Positions 12,005-24,360 of a stretch of DNA of 64,000 nt are shown piece by piece; position 1 is the stretch's first letter; the number at the start of each line of letters is the position of its first letter. Origin of the DNA: Eriocheir sinensis (taxonomy: Eukaryota; Arthropoda; Malacostraca; Decapoda; Varunidae); NCBI RefSeq assembly GCF_024679095.1, contig NC_066513.1:13021210-13085209 (forward strand), written 5' to 3'. A program made the translations under genes and the position numbers. The notes under the pieces are model-generated. The model was not told the origin of the DNA. It saw only the letters and a program-made list of their open reading frames with translations, and made no database searches.

Positions 12005-12510
12005 TTACTCTGAAGGTGATGGTGGTCGTGGTGGAAGAAGGGAGGAGGCTATAGTGACATGGCTTTCCAAACAGGTCCTTTTCATACTCTTCTTTTTCTT
12101 TCTTTTTGTTTCCTTTACCCTGTTTCTCCACACGAGTTTCATCATTTGGGAGTCACTGAGTGGTAGTGGTGGTTGTTGAGGTGGTTGTTGAGGTGGAAGA
12201 GGGTGGTTGGGAGGTGACCCTATTGTAACATGGCTTTCCAAACAGGTCATCTTCATGCAGTTATTAAGTTTTTGTTTTCCGTTTTGTTTTCTTTTCTTTG
12301 TTCCCTCCACACGAGCTCCATCATTAAGGAGTCACTAAGCGGTGGTGATCGTGGTGGTGGTGGTGACGGTGGTGGTGGAGGTGGAGGTGAAAATGGAGAA
12401 AGGGGCCTATAGTTACCTGCCTTTCCAAACAGGTCTGAGTATTATTTTTTTCTTTTCCATTTTGTTTTCTTTTCCGCTCCATCATCAGGGAGTGTGAGGA
12501 AGTATCGATT
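12005..12510. repeat. Tandem repeat of ~171-187 bp, three diverged copies
   Basis: CTTTCCAAACAGGTC recurs at 12063, 12234 and 12421. Each copy continues through a T-rich stretch with TTTTGTTTCC/TTTTGTTTTC to a CTCCATCAT-AGGAGTCACT-type end and a GGT-rich linker. The GGT tracts resemble the array at 11.6 kb, so these units probably share that origin. Confidence 0.9.
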
Positions 12511-13252
12511 ATTTCGCCTCTTTTCAAGGTCAGATCTCGGAGTCCGTCATGGCCGAGAACTTCAAACTTCGGCCAAGCAATTATTGACACATGAGGCTGA
12601 TTTCTGGCCACCGAAGTCGTTGTGTTATGAGTCAAACTTCATATCCTTGTAAGCTATGTAATTGACCACTTATCTCTTGTACAGTCTTCACTTGGGTATG
12701 TAAGGGACGGTTAATTCTCTTGTTTTGTATCATTGGGAAACCTAAGATGCGTATGATGTTTCAAGAATATTCGTTGAAGGATGTTTAGTCTCAAGGGAAA
12801 CACGAGACTTGGACTTTAGTTGCCAGTAAGCGAGGTGTTTTGTGGCCCTAGGGGTGTGAGAACCTCCCCGCGTAACCTGCACAATCGTTACACTTATGTT
12901 ACAATTAAATGTTGCACACCGCTTACAGATGCCCGGTAAGACGAAGCTCATTAGGATCCATGCTGTTCATCCCTGTGGCTGTGATTGCAATGACGTGAAC
13001 AAGTGTTGCTTCGTCTGCCTTCCAACTCTTGACAACTTGACCCGTTTGTTTGACCGATTTGGCAAGACGAAACTTTAGTAATGGTTTATAGATACTTTAC
13101 TTTCTTGCTTCAATATACACCCGATCCCCAAGCAACTATATATTAATCGAATTGTTCATTTATACATAGTTCCTGGAAAGGCTACCGTACCTTCACAAAA
13201 CTCCATCTCGATATAATGCTTCAGTTAGTCATTGGTACGCAGTCGTGGCAAA
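12511..13252. other. Unique mixed-sequence island, no gene identified
   Basis: About 740 bp of normal complexity. The longest open frames (60-70 codons on either strand) carry no domain I recognise, and no splice-site pair stands out. Confidence 0.5.
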
Positions 13253-13445
13253 ACCATTCTTCTCAACTGACTGCAATAAACTCATAACACACTCCTTTGT
13301 GATTCTTTGTGTATGACCATTCTTCTCAACTGACTGCAATAAACTCTAACACACTCCTTTGCGATTCTTTGTGTATGACCATTCTTCTCAACTAACTGCA
13401 ATAAACTCCTACACACTCCTCTGTGATTCTTTGTGTATGAATGTG
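13253..13445. repeat. 62-63-bp tandem repeat, three copies
   Basis: ACCATTCTTCTCAACTGACT begins at 13253 and 13316, with a close variant (ACTAACT ending) at 13378. The units differ by a few substitutions and one 1-bp length change. The third copy ends at about 13440. The minus-strand open frame here is a repeat by-product. Confidence 0.96.
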
Positions 13446-13549
13446 TACTGTCACGATCAGGTACATGTGCGTAGGTGTTTGCCATTGTAGGATAGCTATC
13501 ACACACGAACAAACAAACAGCTGAGTCCTTTCTTGCACCGCCTCCCTCT

Positions 13550-14040
13550 CCACTCGCTGCTCCTCTCGCCTCGTCCTCCTTGGCCTCTCTTTTTCCTCTT
13601 CCTCTCCTCGGGTCGTCTTGTCCTTAGGTTTTGCTCTCTGATCTGTTAGTCCGTGTCCTTATCCTTACGAGAATTCTGCCCTTGAGTCCACCTGTGTCCG
13701 CCTAAGAGTCTTTCCATGTCCTTGTGGCCCACTTGGCGCGTGTCCTAAAGTGTTTTCTTCCTGGCTGGCGATCACTCTTTGCGGCCTCGTGCTGTGTGGT
13801 GGCCTCGTGAGTGTTGCTGTGTTCTTGTGGCTGTGGTTTTCCTGGTGTAGATTCCTTTTCTTTTCCTCCTTTTGGTATAGTGTGTCTTTTCGGCCTCGTG
13901 AGTGTTGCTGTGTTCTTGTGGCTGTGGTTTTCCTGGGGTAGATTCCCTTTCTTTTCCCCCTTTTGGTATGGTATGTCTTTGCGGCCTCGTGGTTCTGTGG
14001 CCTCGTTGGATGTTGGGTTCTCGCGGTGCACTCTACAGTC
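13550..14040. repeat. 91-bp tandem repeat (GGCCTCGTGAG units) and related sequence
   Basis: GGCCTCGTGAGTGTTGCTGT occurs at 13801 and 13892 and partially at 13983 (GGCCTCGTGG), an exact 91-bp period; an incomplete copy starts at 13782. The style (TCCTCGT, GGCCTCG) matches the degenerate repeat at 17.62-18.64 kb on the other side of the LINE. This suggests the LINE inserted into one larger satellite block. Confidence 0.9.
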
Positions 14041-14261
14041 TGTATTAGAAGACACTTTCATTTCTCACATCAGCTATTTCTAAAGGTCAAAGAGGGGGTC
14101 AGTCGGGTTCTAATGAGTGTTCCTTCAGGTTCGCGGTACAGAAGAAGGGTCAAACTACCACCAGGGACATAAAACTACTCCTGGAAGTTACCACAAACTC
14201 CCACGAAAGCCTTGTCAAATATGTGAACTTGGGCGACGAAATGTTTGGCAGTACGGCCCTA
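14041..14261. other. Flank between satellite and LINE 3' end
   Basis: Mixed sequence with no identifiable gene. It ends at the octamer repeat that marks the retrotransposon 3' terminus. Confidence 0.45.
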
Positions 14262-14286
14262 CATGGAAACATGGAAACATGGAAAC
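14262..14286 (-). repeat. Terminal octamer repeat of the CR1 element
   Basis: Three tandem CATGGAAA octamers (plus-strand reading) form the 3' end of the element. The CR1 copy at 47 kb ends in a different octamer (AACATAAG) at the equivalent place. Both are followed by a CGCAGG motif, which supports a shared 3'-end design. Confidence 0.88.
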
Positions 14287-14447
14287 GCAGGCAACAGAAA
14301 GCCTATTGGCTCATTACGAGGTTGCCCGCTTTGGTGATTTAATCTGCTCGACAGCCTGGGGCCTGGGGAGCAGATGAAAGCACCTCGACATTGAGGAGTA
14401 GATGAAAGCACCTCGATATTGAGGAGCAGATGAAAGCAACTCAATAT
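14287..14447 (-). other. 3' UTR of the CR1 element with 28-bp tandem repeats
   Basis: The untranslated region lies between the ORF2 stop and the octamer end. It contains three units with GATGAAAGCA at 14373, 14401 and 14429, an exact 28-bp period. The part next to the octamers (GCAGGCAACAGAAAGCCTAT on the plus strand) resembles the 3' end of the copy at 47 kb. Confidence 0.8.
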
Positions 14448-17290
14448 TCAGTTTACTCCCGACGCAGCGAAGTGACGGTCGATTCTATATTTGAAGGAGT
14501 TGATAGTATTCGCATTTACTACTTCTGAAGGAAGATTGTTCCAGTGACGGATGACTCGGTTTGAAAAGAAACTCCTTCCGATGTCTGTGTTACATCGCTT
14601 AGACTGAATGGGTAAACCGTTATTTCTAGTTCTTAGGTTGGTTTGCAATTCAAAGAAATTGGAGTAATCGACGTTATTGAATTTTTTCAGATACTTGAAG
14701 ACTTGAATCATATCTCCTCGTAGGCGTCTTTTCTCTAATGTAAAGAGATTGAGTCGCTTGAGTCGTTCCTCGTACGGTTGAGCCCTTAAGGTTGGTATCA
14801 TTTTCGTGGCGCGTCGCTGAATCCTTTCCAGTAAATCAATGTCCTTTCTGTAATTAGGAGACCAGAACTGTACTGCATACTCGAGGTGCGGTCTTACCAT
14901 GGAATTATACAAGGATAGCATCACGTCTGGCGTTTTACACTCGAAGTTCCTCGCTATGAACCCGAGCATAGTGTTGGCTTTGTTGTATGCTTTTTACAGT
15001 GATTCGCGTGTTTCAGGTCACTGCTGATAGTGACTCCAAGATCCTTTTCCTCCTGCATCGCTTGCAGAGGTCTCCCATTCATGATGTATGTGTGGTTACT
15101 ATTTCTGGACCCAATGTGCATGACTTTGCATTTGTCAACATTAAAGACATTTGCCATTTTCCGACCATTCGATAATGTGATTGAGGTCTTTCTGAATGAT
15201 TTCGCAGTCGGTCTTTGTGAGGCCTTTCCCCCCACCTTAGTGTCATCAGCAAATTTCGATATTGTGGATTTCAGTCCTGCTTCGAGGTCGTTGATATATA
15301 TGATGAAGAGAATGGGTCCCAGCACTGACCCTTGAGGCACTCCACTAGTGACTGGAAGCCAATCGGAAGGCTGTCCGTTGAGTAGTACTCGTTGTTTTCT
15401 GCCGGTGAGCCAATCTCCTATCCACGCGATCAGATTGGCTCCAATGCCCGCCGAGTGCAGTTTCTTAAGGAGTCGCTCGTGCGGTACTTTGTCGAGCTTT
15501 CTGAAAGTCCAGATATATAACATCACTGGGGTTGTGGGCATCCCAGATCTTATATATACCTTGGAAAAAGTCTAATGAATTCGTTAGGCAGGAGCGCTTG
15601 TTTCTGAAGCCATGCTGGGTGTCGGAGACTACATTATTGTCTTCTAGAAACTTAACAAGTTTGTCTCTAATAATATTCTCTAGTATTTTGCCTGCGACTG
15701 ATGTCAAACTTATGTGCCTGTAGTTTAATGCAACGCTTTTGTCTCCCTTTTCGAAATTGGGGTTACGTTCGCCATCTTCCAGTCTTCCGGGACCTTGTTC
15801 AATTGAACAGACTGGTTGAATATGTTAGTGAGTGGCTGAAGTATTTGTTGTTTAAGCTCTTTTAATAACCGCGGGGACAAACCGTCAGGTCCTGTTGACT
15901 TGTTCGTGTCGAGTTTATCCAAATACTCTTTCACTTCTTGGTCGCATATTGAGTCAATTTTCAGGGGCGTGATTCCCCTCGGCAGGTCAGGGTTCTCGGG
16001 CATGGTTTCGATGTTTTCGACTGTGAATACGGATGCGAAGTTACTGTTGAGGATTCTGGCCATCTGTTTACTGTCCTGAGTTGCAGCTCCAGTCTCGTCT
16101 GTCAGGGACCAATATTGGATTTTACTTTCTTTTCGATCTGATGTATGTGAAGAATTTTTGAGTTTGTCTTGATGTCACGCGCTATTTGTTTTCGTAGTTG
16201 CGTTTACTACTCCGAATAAGGGTGCGACAAGCTCTGAGGCTGTTGTGGTACGGAGTACGGGCTTCGGCCGTGTCATTCTCTTTCATTAGGTTATAATTCC
16301 TTTTTTTTAAGTTTACCGCCCTTTTTATTTCTCTGGTCATCCACGGTGGATCTACGGCACCATTTACTCGCCTGGGTTTCGTCGGCACTGTAGCCTTTTC
16401 TACTCCCAAAAGCTTATCTTTGAAGTTGTTCCACACGTTGTCGATTGTATTGTCGGTTAGGTGACGTTGGTCCCAGGTCGCAGAGGAAGCAGCTCACAGG
16501 CTGGGTTGAAATTTGCTTTTGTAGTCTGGTATCACTGACTGATTGTCTACGAGTTTGTGACTTATGTTGACATTGAAACGGATTAAGTGGTGATCGCAAC
16601 CGTTAATTTTTCACCAACTTCACAGTCGCGAATGAGGTCAGGGTCGCTTACTAATACCAGATCCAGCAGATTGTTTTCTCTTGTGGGTTGAGTTACAACT
16701 TGAGTGAGGAACAGATCCTCCACCATTTCTATAAGCCTGTTACCCTCTTGATCTCCAGTCAATTGTCCCCAGTCAATGTTAGGGCAATTAAAGTCCCCAA
16801 TTATTATTGCTTCTTTACTTTGTGTTAAAGAGTGAAGCTCTTCGTACAGGGCAGTGTCATCGGCTGCCTGTTGTTTTGGAGGCCTGTATACGGTCGCAAG
16901 TGTTAGTTTCTTATTATTCGCAGTTATTTCCACATAGACGGAGTCGTAATTCTCTGCGTCCTGTTTGTCTATTTTTATGGCAGGGAGCGTACTTTTTACG
17001 TAGCAAATTACTCCTCCTCCTTTCTTGTGCATTCGATTTTTTTGGAAGCTTTCGTACCCGGGAAATGACAGTTCAGATACTAGATGTGCAGAGTTGGCCC
17101 AAGTCTCTGTGATGGCTACCACATCTGGTTTCTCAGTTGCAATATACGCCCTAATTTCGTCCTTTTTGGGTAATAGACTGCGTGCATTTGTGTACAAAAT
17201 GGAAATGTGACTACTGGTTTGGCCGCGTCGTGTTGAATGAGTTCGCTTGTCGGAGGCGTCGTTGGTTACACAGTTTCTTGCAAGCCGCAT
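14448..17290 (-). pseudogene. CR1 ORF2: AP-endonuclease and reverse transcriptase, disrupted
   Basis: ORF2 would encode the endonuclease that nicks target DNA and the polymerase that copies element RNA at the nick. The first open segment (16583-17290, 235 codons from the Met at 17290) has endonuclease motifs: YTNARSL (Asn35), ITETW (Glu62), YRPP (135-138) and IGDFNCPNIDW (164-174). The CDHH motif follows in another frame near 16.60 kb. A stop (TGA) lies at 16494-16496 and shifts occur near 16185, 16130 and 15745. The polymerase continues in 15725-16063 (STGPDGLSP), 15465-15707 (QHGFR, YLDFQKA) and 14954-15541 (SGVPQGSVLGP). Its FADD catalytic box is at 15242-15253. A deletion of about 2 bp right after YLDFQKA (near 15494) breaks the frame. 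The C-terminal segment 14448-14969 has HLEYAVQFWSP and ends VN-stop. The polymerase residues are intact but the frame is not. Confidence 0.93.
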
Positions 17291-17310
17291 CGACGCTACG
17301 GTTCAGTTGA

Positions 17311-17615
17311 TCAAGGGTTGCCTTTGCCTTGCCCTCGCCTCCAGTTTTTTGAATAGCTTTTCGAGAAGCTTTCAACTGCATCGTTCAGGAGCCTTCCTAG
17401 CCGCGCCGAACCAACCTCGTTCAAGTGGAGTCCGTCCTCCCAAAACAAATCTGGGCGCTGGTTGAAGTGATGCCATGCGTTCATGAACCCTACGCCTTCA
17501 TCGTTACATAACTGCTTTAGACTAGTGTTGACGCCGTACGCTTTACTGTTGTTGTATCCGGCGAACGTATTGACTCTCGGTAGTCGCCAGTTTTCCCCTT
17601 TCGTGATCACTTTTG
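17311..17615 (-). pseudogene. CR1 ORF1 3' portion: SGNH esterase-like tail, 5'-truncated
   Basis: The frame ends at a stop at 17311-17313, 20 bp before the ORF2 start codon. It includes GYNNSKAYGVNTSLKQLC, then HHFNQRPDLF and WEDGLHLNEVGSARLGRLL. The DGLHLN segment matches the C-terminal Asp-x-x-His block of SGNH-type hydrolases, and an esterase domain is known in ORF1 of CR1 elements. The N-terminal half with the catalytic Ser is missing. Upstream residues up to 17703 read into satellite DNA: GDFEDVDATI echoes GDSEDVDNAI encoded by the satellite near 18.5 kb. The open frame is therefore a chimera of LINE and satellite. Confidence 0.78.
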
Positions 17616-17619
17616 ACCA

Positions 17620-18640
17620 TCCTTCTTTATGCTGTGTCCTCGTATGTCTTATTTCCTGGTCGTGGTATATTGTTGCATCCACGTCCTCGAAGTCTCCAAC
17701 CATCCCTCTCTGTAACGTTCCCTGGTCTCCATCGTGTCTAGTTTTGCTAAGTGTATCTCCTCGTATGTCCTCGTGTGTCCTGTGTCTTCATTCATCTGGT
17801 CTCGCGCTGCAGTGTTTATTTTTCCCCGACCTCGCAATCCCCAGCTTTTCCCTTTGTAACCTTCCCTCGTCTTCGTATATAAATTAGTCCGTCCTTCATT
17901 ATACTCTATCCTCATGTCCTCGTGTGTCCTCTTTACTCCTGGTCTCGCGGTGTAGTGGTTATTTAGTCCACGTCCTCTTAGTCCTCAGCTTACTCTTTAT
18001 ATCATGTCCTCGTCTTCAGTGTGCCTAATTTTGTCCAGTCCATCTCTTTATTGTGTCCTCGTATGTCATCGCGTGCCCTTGTTTATCCTATTTCCTCCTG
18101 GTCTCGCGGTATATTGTTTACTCCACGTCCTCGTAGTCTCCAGCTATTCCTTTGTCTTCTTCGTGTCCAGCGCCCCTAATGGTCTGTTCTCGTGAGTACT
18201 CCTCCTTCTGGTTTTCCTCTGTATTGCTTTGTCCTCGTCCTCGCGGTCTCTATCTCTCCCCTTTGTAACTTACCCTTCACCGTGTCTACTTTGTCCATTG
18301 CTCCTCTTTATGTTGTGTCCTCGCGTTCTCGTGTGTCTTCTTTCCTCTTGGTCTCCCTGTGTATTGTTTTGTCCTCGTCCTCGCAGTCTCCAGCTATTCC
18401 TTTGTCTTCTTCGTGTAGTGTTGTCCAGCGCTCCTTATGGTCTGTTCTCGTGAGTCCTCTTCTCTTGGTCTCCCTCTGTATTGCATTGTCCACGTCCTCG
18501 CTGTCTCCACCTCTCCCCTTTGTAACTTTTCGTCTTTTTCGGCCCTGAGTTCCGTCCGGCGTGGCCCTGGCGTGTCCTCGTTCCTCGGCCTCGCGGCGGG
18601 GGTCTCGCGGCCGGCGGGCACCTGAGGGCCGGCCATTAGC
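17620..18640. repeat. Degenerate satellite (TCCTCGT-rich, ~100-250-bp units)
   Basis: Recurring blocks share a common order: CTCGCGGT, TATTGTTT-GTCC, ACGTCCTCG-AGTC, TCCAGCTATTCCTTTGTC, TTCTTCGTGT and GGTCTGTTCTCGTGAG. GGTCTGTTCTCGTGAG occurs near 18181 and near 18438. Units vary in length and are diverged. The open frames on both strands reflect the repeat. The last 60 bp (about 18580-18640) are G/C-rich. Confidence 0.85.
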
Positions 18641-18689
18641 AGCACGCGGCGGCTGATTTAATGTTGCCGCACTGAGTTTCATTTTGTTG

Positions 18690-20035
18690 CCCGACCTGTC
18701 CCTCCTGCCCCCCTCCCCTTCCCCCCTTGTCCCCTTCCCCTCCCCTCCCTTCCCCCTTATACACCCTCTCTCCTCCCCTCCCTTCTTCCCCTACCCTTTA
18801 TCCCTTCCCTCATCCAACCTTCCTCCTCTCCATCCTTTCCCTTCTCTCCCCTCTCTTCCACCCCTCCCCTTTCTCCCTTCCGTTCTTCCTTCCCTTCCTC
18901 CCTAACGCCCCCTCCTCCATCCACTTTCCTCCATCCACCTTCCTCTCTTCTTTTCTCTCCCTCCACTTGTCCCTTTGTATTCCCTTCCCCTTCCCTCCAT
19001 TCCTTTTCATTCCCTTCCTCTTCCTCCTCTTCCCTTACTTCTTCCTCCTCCTCCTCCTCGTCCCTTTTCCCTATACCTTTTTCCCTTTCACATATCCTTC
19101 CCCTTTCCCATTTCCCCTCCACGCATCTTCCTTCCCATCCTCCTTCCACCTTTCGCCCTTTCTTCTTCCCTTACTCCACCTCCGTTCATTCTCTCTTTCT
19201 TTTCCATCCTTTCTCTCCTACCTCTTTCCATTTCCTTGCACCTCCCTTCCATCTTCTCTTCTTATCTTCTGTTTCTCTCCTTTCCCTCACACATTTGCCT
19301 CTCTTCCTTCCTTTACTTCCTCCATCTTCCACTACCTCCTCCTCTGTTGTTCCCTCCTCCTTTTCCTTCTTCCCTTCGTCTTCCCTCCCCCTCCTCCCTT
19401 CATCCCTTTCCCTGCCTTCCCTCCATAATTTTCCTTCTCCCTCCCTCTCTCTCTCCTGTTCTTTATTTCTCCTCCTCCTCTTCCCCCTCCTTCTCCCATC
19501 CTCCTACGTCTCCTTCTGTAGCATTTTTATCAGTTTTCTCTTTCTCCGTTTCCTTTCTTTGTGTTTCCTTGTATCTTTTGTTCTTTTCTTATTTTGTTTT
19601 CTTTTATTTCATTCGTTTTTTCCTTATGTTCTCTTGTTCTTTTTTCTTATTTTTATCTTATTTTTTTTCCCTTTGCCACGCCTCTAATTTTTCCTTTGTC
19701 TATTTTCTTCATTTATTTGCTCTTTTTCTTCCTCTCTCTTATTCTTTTTCTTTTCTTCATCTCTTTCCTTCTCCTCTTCCTCCGCCTCCCTCAGTCGTTC
19801 ACCTTCTGTTCCTCCTCCTCCTCCTCTTCCTCCTCCTCCTCCTTTCTCTCTCCACTCTTATTATTCTTATTCTTTCCTCCTCCTCCTCTTCCTCCTTTTC
19901 TTCCTCCTCCTCCACCTGCCACACTACTTCACCTTATGTTCCTCCTCTTGCTCCTCCTCCTCCTCCTCCTCCTCCTCCTCCTCCTCCTCCCGGCTCACTC
20001 CTTCACCTTCTGTTCCTGTACTTAATAAAATTCTT
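18690..20035. repeat. Polypyrimidine block
   Basis: C/T-rich for about 1.3 kb, with CTC runs at about 19810-19850 and 19940-19990. The 371- and 233-codon open frames are low-complexity artefacts. Confidence 0.88.
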
Positions 20036-20295
20036 CACCTGGAACAAATACGGCCAAGGTGCGGAGCGAGACAGTGCTATCCCCCCTTAAGGCCGCTTCC
20101 CCTATGCTACTACCCTTGGAGAGTCGCCCTTATGGAGTCTCAGGGGAAGGATGGGGGTGGGTGGAAGGGATGTATAGGACCCCTCCCCCTCCCCCCCTCC
20201 CACCCCTCCCCCCTGCCCCCCTTGATGTAGTAGGCAGGGAGGGCGCCAATAAAAAAGGAATGTGACTTCTCCCTTTAACTGGCACCTGTTACCTT
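20036..20295. other. Mixed island, no gene identified
   Basis: Contains GCCAAGGTGCGGAGCGAG (near 20053), closely similar to GCCAAGGTGCGGACCGAG near 26167, so it may be an old dispersed repeat. A G-rich then C-rich segment follows. AATAAAAAA occurs at about 20249. Confidence 0.45.
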
Positions 20296-20299
20296 CTTA

Positions 20300-22030
<1,731 letters not shown>

Positions 22031-22189
22031 ATTTATTCGTTTCTAACTTCTTCGCTATATGTTTTAGGAGTACTTAAGAGGCCCTTAGGAGGAGGAGGAG
22101 GAGGAGGAGGAGTTTTCTACAAGTGGCCTCTACCTCACGCCTCCACCTGGCTCGGAGGAAAGTATCTGGAGGTAATCAAATTCAAAGCA

Positions 22190-23090
22190 CGTGGAGCAGG
22201 TGGAGGTAAAGGAGGGAGGGAGGGGGGAAGGGGGGAGGAGGGGAGATAACGAGGGGTTGATGTGCGGAGGGAGGGGTGTGATGAGAGGGGGGGGAGAGGG
22301 GGTTGAAGGTGCGTTGCTGAAGAAGGGAAGGGAAAGGAAAGGAAAAGGAGGGAAGAAGGGATGGGAAGGGATGGGGAGGAAGGAAGGAAGGAAGGGAAGG
22401 AAAGGGATGGGGAAGGGAAGAGGGGATGGGGAGGAAGGAAGGAAGAAGAAGAAGAAGAAGGGAGAAGAAGGGAGGAGGAGGAGGGATGGGGAGAGCTTAT
22501 GTAACAGACTGCGGAGGAATGGGAAGGAAGGAAGGGAAGGGAAGGGAAAAGGAGAGAAGGGAGGAGGAGGGATGGGGAGAGCTGATGTAACAGACTGCGG
22601 AGGAATGGGAAGGAAGGAAGGGAAGGGAAGGGAAAAGGAGAGAAGGGAGGAGGAGGGATGGGGAGAGCTTATGTAACAGACTGCGGAGGAATGGGAAGGA
22701 AGGAAGGAAAGAAGGAAGAAAAGAAAGAAAGGGAAGGGAAAATGAGGAAAGAAGGAAAGAGTTGGGATGGGAAGGGCTTATGTAACAGTCTGGGGAGGAA
22801 CGGGAAGGAAGGAAGGAGGGAAGGAAGTAAGGAAGGAAGGAAGAAAAGAAAGAAGAAAGGAGAATCAGAAGGAATATGAGAATGGGGAAAGGGAAGGACG
22901 AGAAGGTGAGAGAGAAAAGAGAAAGGAAAAAGAAAGAGAAAGGTGAATGGTGAGGGGAAGGAAGGAAGGACAAGAAGCCGTAAGGGAGAATGATAAGAGG
23001 AAAAGAGGGAAGGGAAGGAGAAGGGGAAGAGAAAGGAAGAAGAAGGGCGAAGTGAATCGTCCTAGTTATACGGGAAGGGGAAGGAACAGG
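22190..23090. repeat. Polypurine block with 86-bp tandem repeat
   Basis: GAGCTTATGTAACAGACTGC (GAGCTG in copy 2) begins at 22493, 22579 and 22665, an exact 86-bp period. A fourth diverged unit starts at 22774 after 109 bp. The flanks are GGAA-rich. Minus-strand Phe/Ser/Leu-rich frames are artefacts. Confidence 0.93.
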
Positions 23091-23120
23091 AAAGGGGAAG
23101 ATTCATAACATCTTTAATGA

Positions 23121-23151
<31 letters not shown>

Positions 23152-23152
23152 G

Positions 23153-23219
<67 letters not shown>

Positions 23220-23240
23220 GACTGCTACTACTGCTACTAC
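23121..23240. repeat. (TAC)n array, about 120 bp
   Basis: About 40 TAC/ACT units with three TGC or GAC interruptions. Confidence 0.98.
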
Positions 23241-24135
23241 TTTTTTTTAGCATATCCTTTCCCTCCCTCTTTCTTCCTTCCTTTCCTTTCCTTCCTTTCC
23301 TTCCTTCAAATCCATCCTTTCTCTCCTTCCTACAAACCCACAACCTTCCTTTTTTCCTTTCTTTCCTTCATTCAAATCCACAACACTGTCCAATTCTTTC
23401 CTTCCTTTTTTTGACATCCACTTCTTCCTTTCTTTCCTTCCACTTCTTTAATTTTCAACCACTTCTTTCCTTCCTTCCTTCACGTCCCTTCCTTTCTCTC
23501 TTCCCTTCCTTCAAACCCACAACCACTGTCCACCCACCCACTTCTTTCCTTCCTTCCTTCACGTCCCTTCCTTCCTCTCTTCCCTTCCTTCAAACCCACA
23601 ACCACTGTCCACCCACCCACTTCTTTCCTTCCTTCCTTCACATCCCTTCCTTCCTCTCTTCCCTGCCTTCAAACCCACAACCACTGTCCACCCACCCACT
23701 TCTTTCCTCCCTTCCTTCACATCCCTTCCTTCCTCTCTTCCCTGCCTTCAAACCCACAACCACTGTCCACCCACCCACTTCTTTCCTTCCTTCCTTCACA
23801 TCCCTTCCTTCCTCTCCTCCTTTCCTTCAAACCCACAACCACTGTCCACCCACCCACTTCTTTCCTTCCTTCCTTCACGTCCCTTCCTTCCTCTCTTCCC
23901 TTCCTTCAAACCCACAACCACTGTCCACCCACCCACTTCTTTCCTCCCTTTCTTCACATCCCTTCCTTCCTCTCTTCCCTGCCTTCAAACCCACAACCAC
24001 TGTCCACCCACCCACTTCTTTCCTCCCTTTCTTCACATTCCTTCCTTCCTCTCTTCCCTGCCTTCAAACCCACAACCACTGTCCACCCACCCACTTCTTT
24101 CCTTCCTTCCTTCACATTCCTTCCTTCCTCTCCTC
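23241..24135. repeat. 79-bp minisatellite, eight regular copies plus degenerate lead-in
   Basis: CCACTGTCCACCCACCC begins at 23523, 23602, 23681, 23760, 23839, 23918, 23997 and 24076, a constant 79-bp spacing. Units differ by a few C/T or A/G changes (TCACGTCC or TCACATCC; CCTTCC or CTGCCTTC). Copies with the same variants are interspersed, suggesting unequal exchange. Degenerate units extend left to about 23.3 kb. Because 79 is not a multiple of 3, one 372-codon open frame (23117-24235) cycles through all three phases of the unit. It is not a gene. Confidence 0.97.
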
Positions 24136-24360
24136 CTCGCCACATGTAATCAAATCGCCATGTGTTCGTAATGTCACCACAGAGTTCCTTCGTCAGCGCC
24201 TCCTCCGCCCGCCGGCCCACACTTTACGGTTATGAGAGTAACACGCCAGCCACTCCGACGTGCGCTCAGAGGGGTTTCGATGCCAATATTTCGCTTATAT
24301 ATTGTGTAGAAGGCTATTCGATCCCACCCCAGGAGGATTTGTGGCCATGTAAGGTGTTTT
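24136..24360. other. CpG-containing unique island, no gene identified
   Basis: Balanced sequence with several CpGs (about 24190-24275) and TTATATATTG near 24295. A 66-codon open frame (24162-24362) has no recognised domain. It could hold a regulatory element, but nothing specific is visible. Confidence 0.4.

Larger units (their letters stand above)
14262..17615 (-). mobile_element. CR1-type non-LTR retrotransposon, 5'-truncated, minus strand
   Basis: On the minus strand, in order, are an ORF1 remnant with an esterase-like end, an AP-endonuclease, a reverse transcriptase with an FADD box, the conserved C-terminal region, a 3' UTR and a short octamer array (14262-14286). ORF1 before ORF2 and a terminal octamer microsatellite are hallmarks of the CR1 clade. 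The left (3') end is precise. The right (5') boundary is estimated at 17.60-17.64 kb, where the sequence changes to GTCCTCGTATGTC-type satellite. Several frameshifts and an in-frame stop mean it is inactive. It is the best-preserved of five related copies in the window. Confidence 0.93.

Noticed and set aside
12742..13078. Small overlapping frames in a unique island (60-70 codons)
   Set aside because: Length is within random expectation, no domain or splice-site pair is recognisable, and both strands give similar frames.
23117..24235. 372-codon frame with a regular QTHNHCPPTHFFPSF pattern resembling a repeat protein
   Set aside because: It is the translation of the 79-bp minisatellite in three successive phases. 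Codon-level conservation is absent and all three frames are open.
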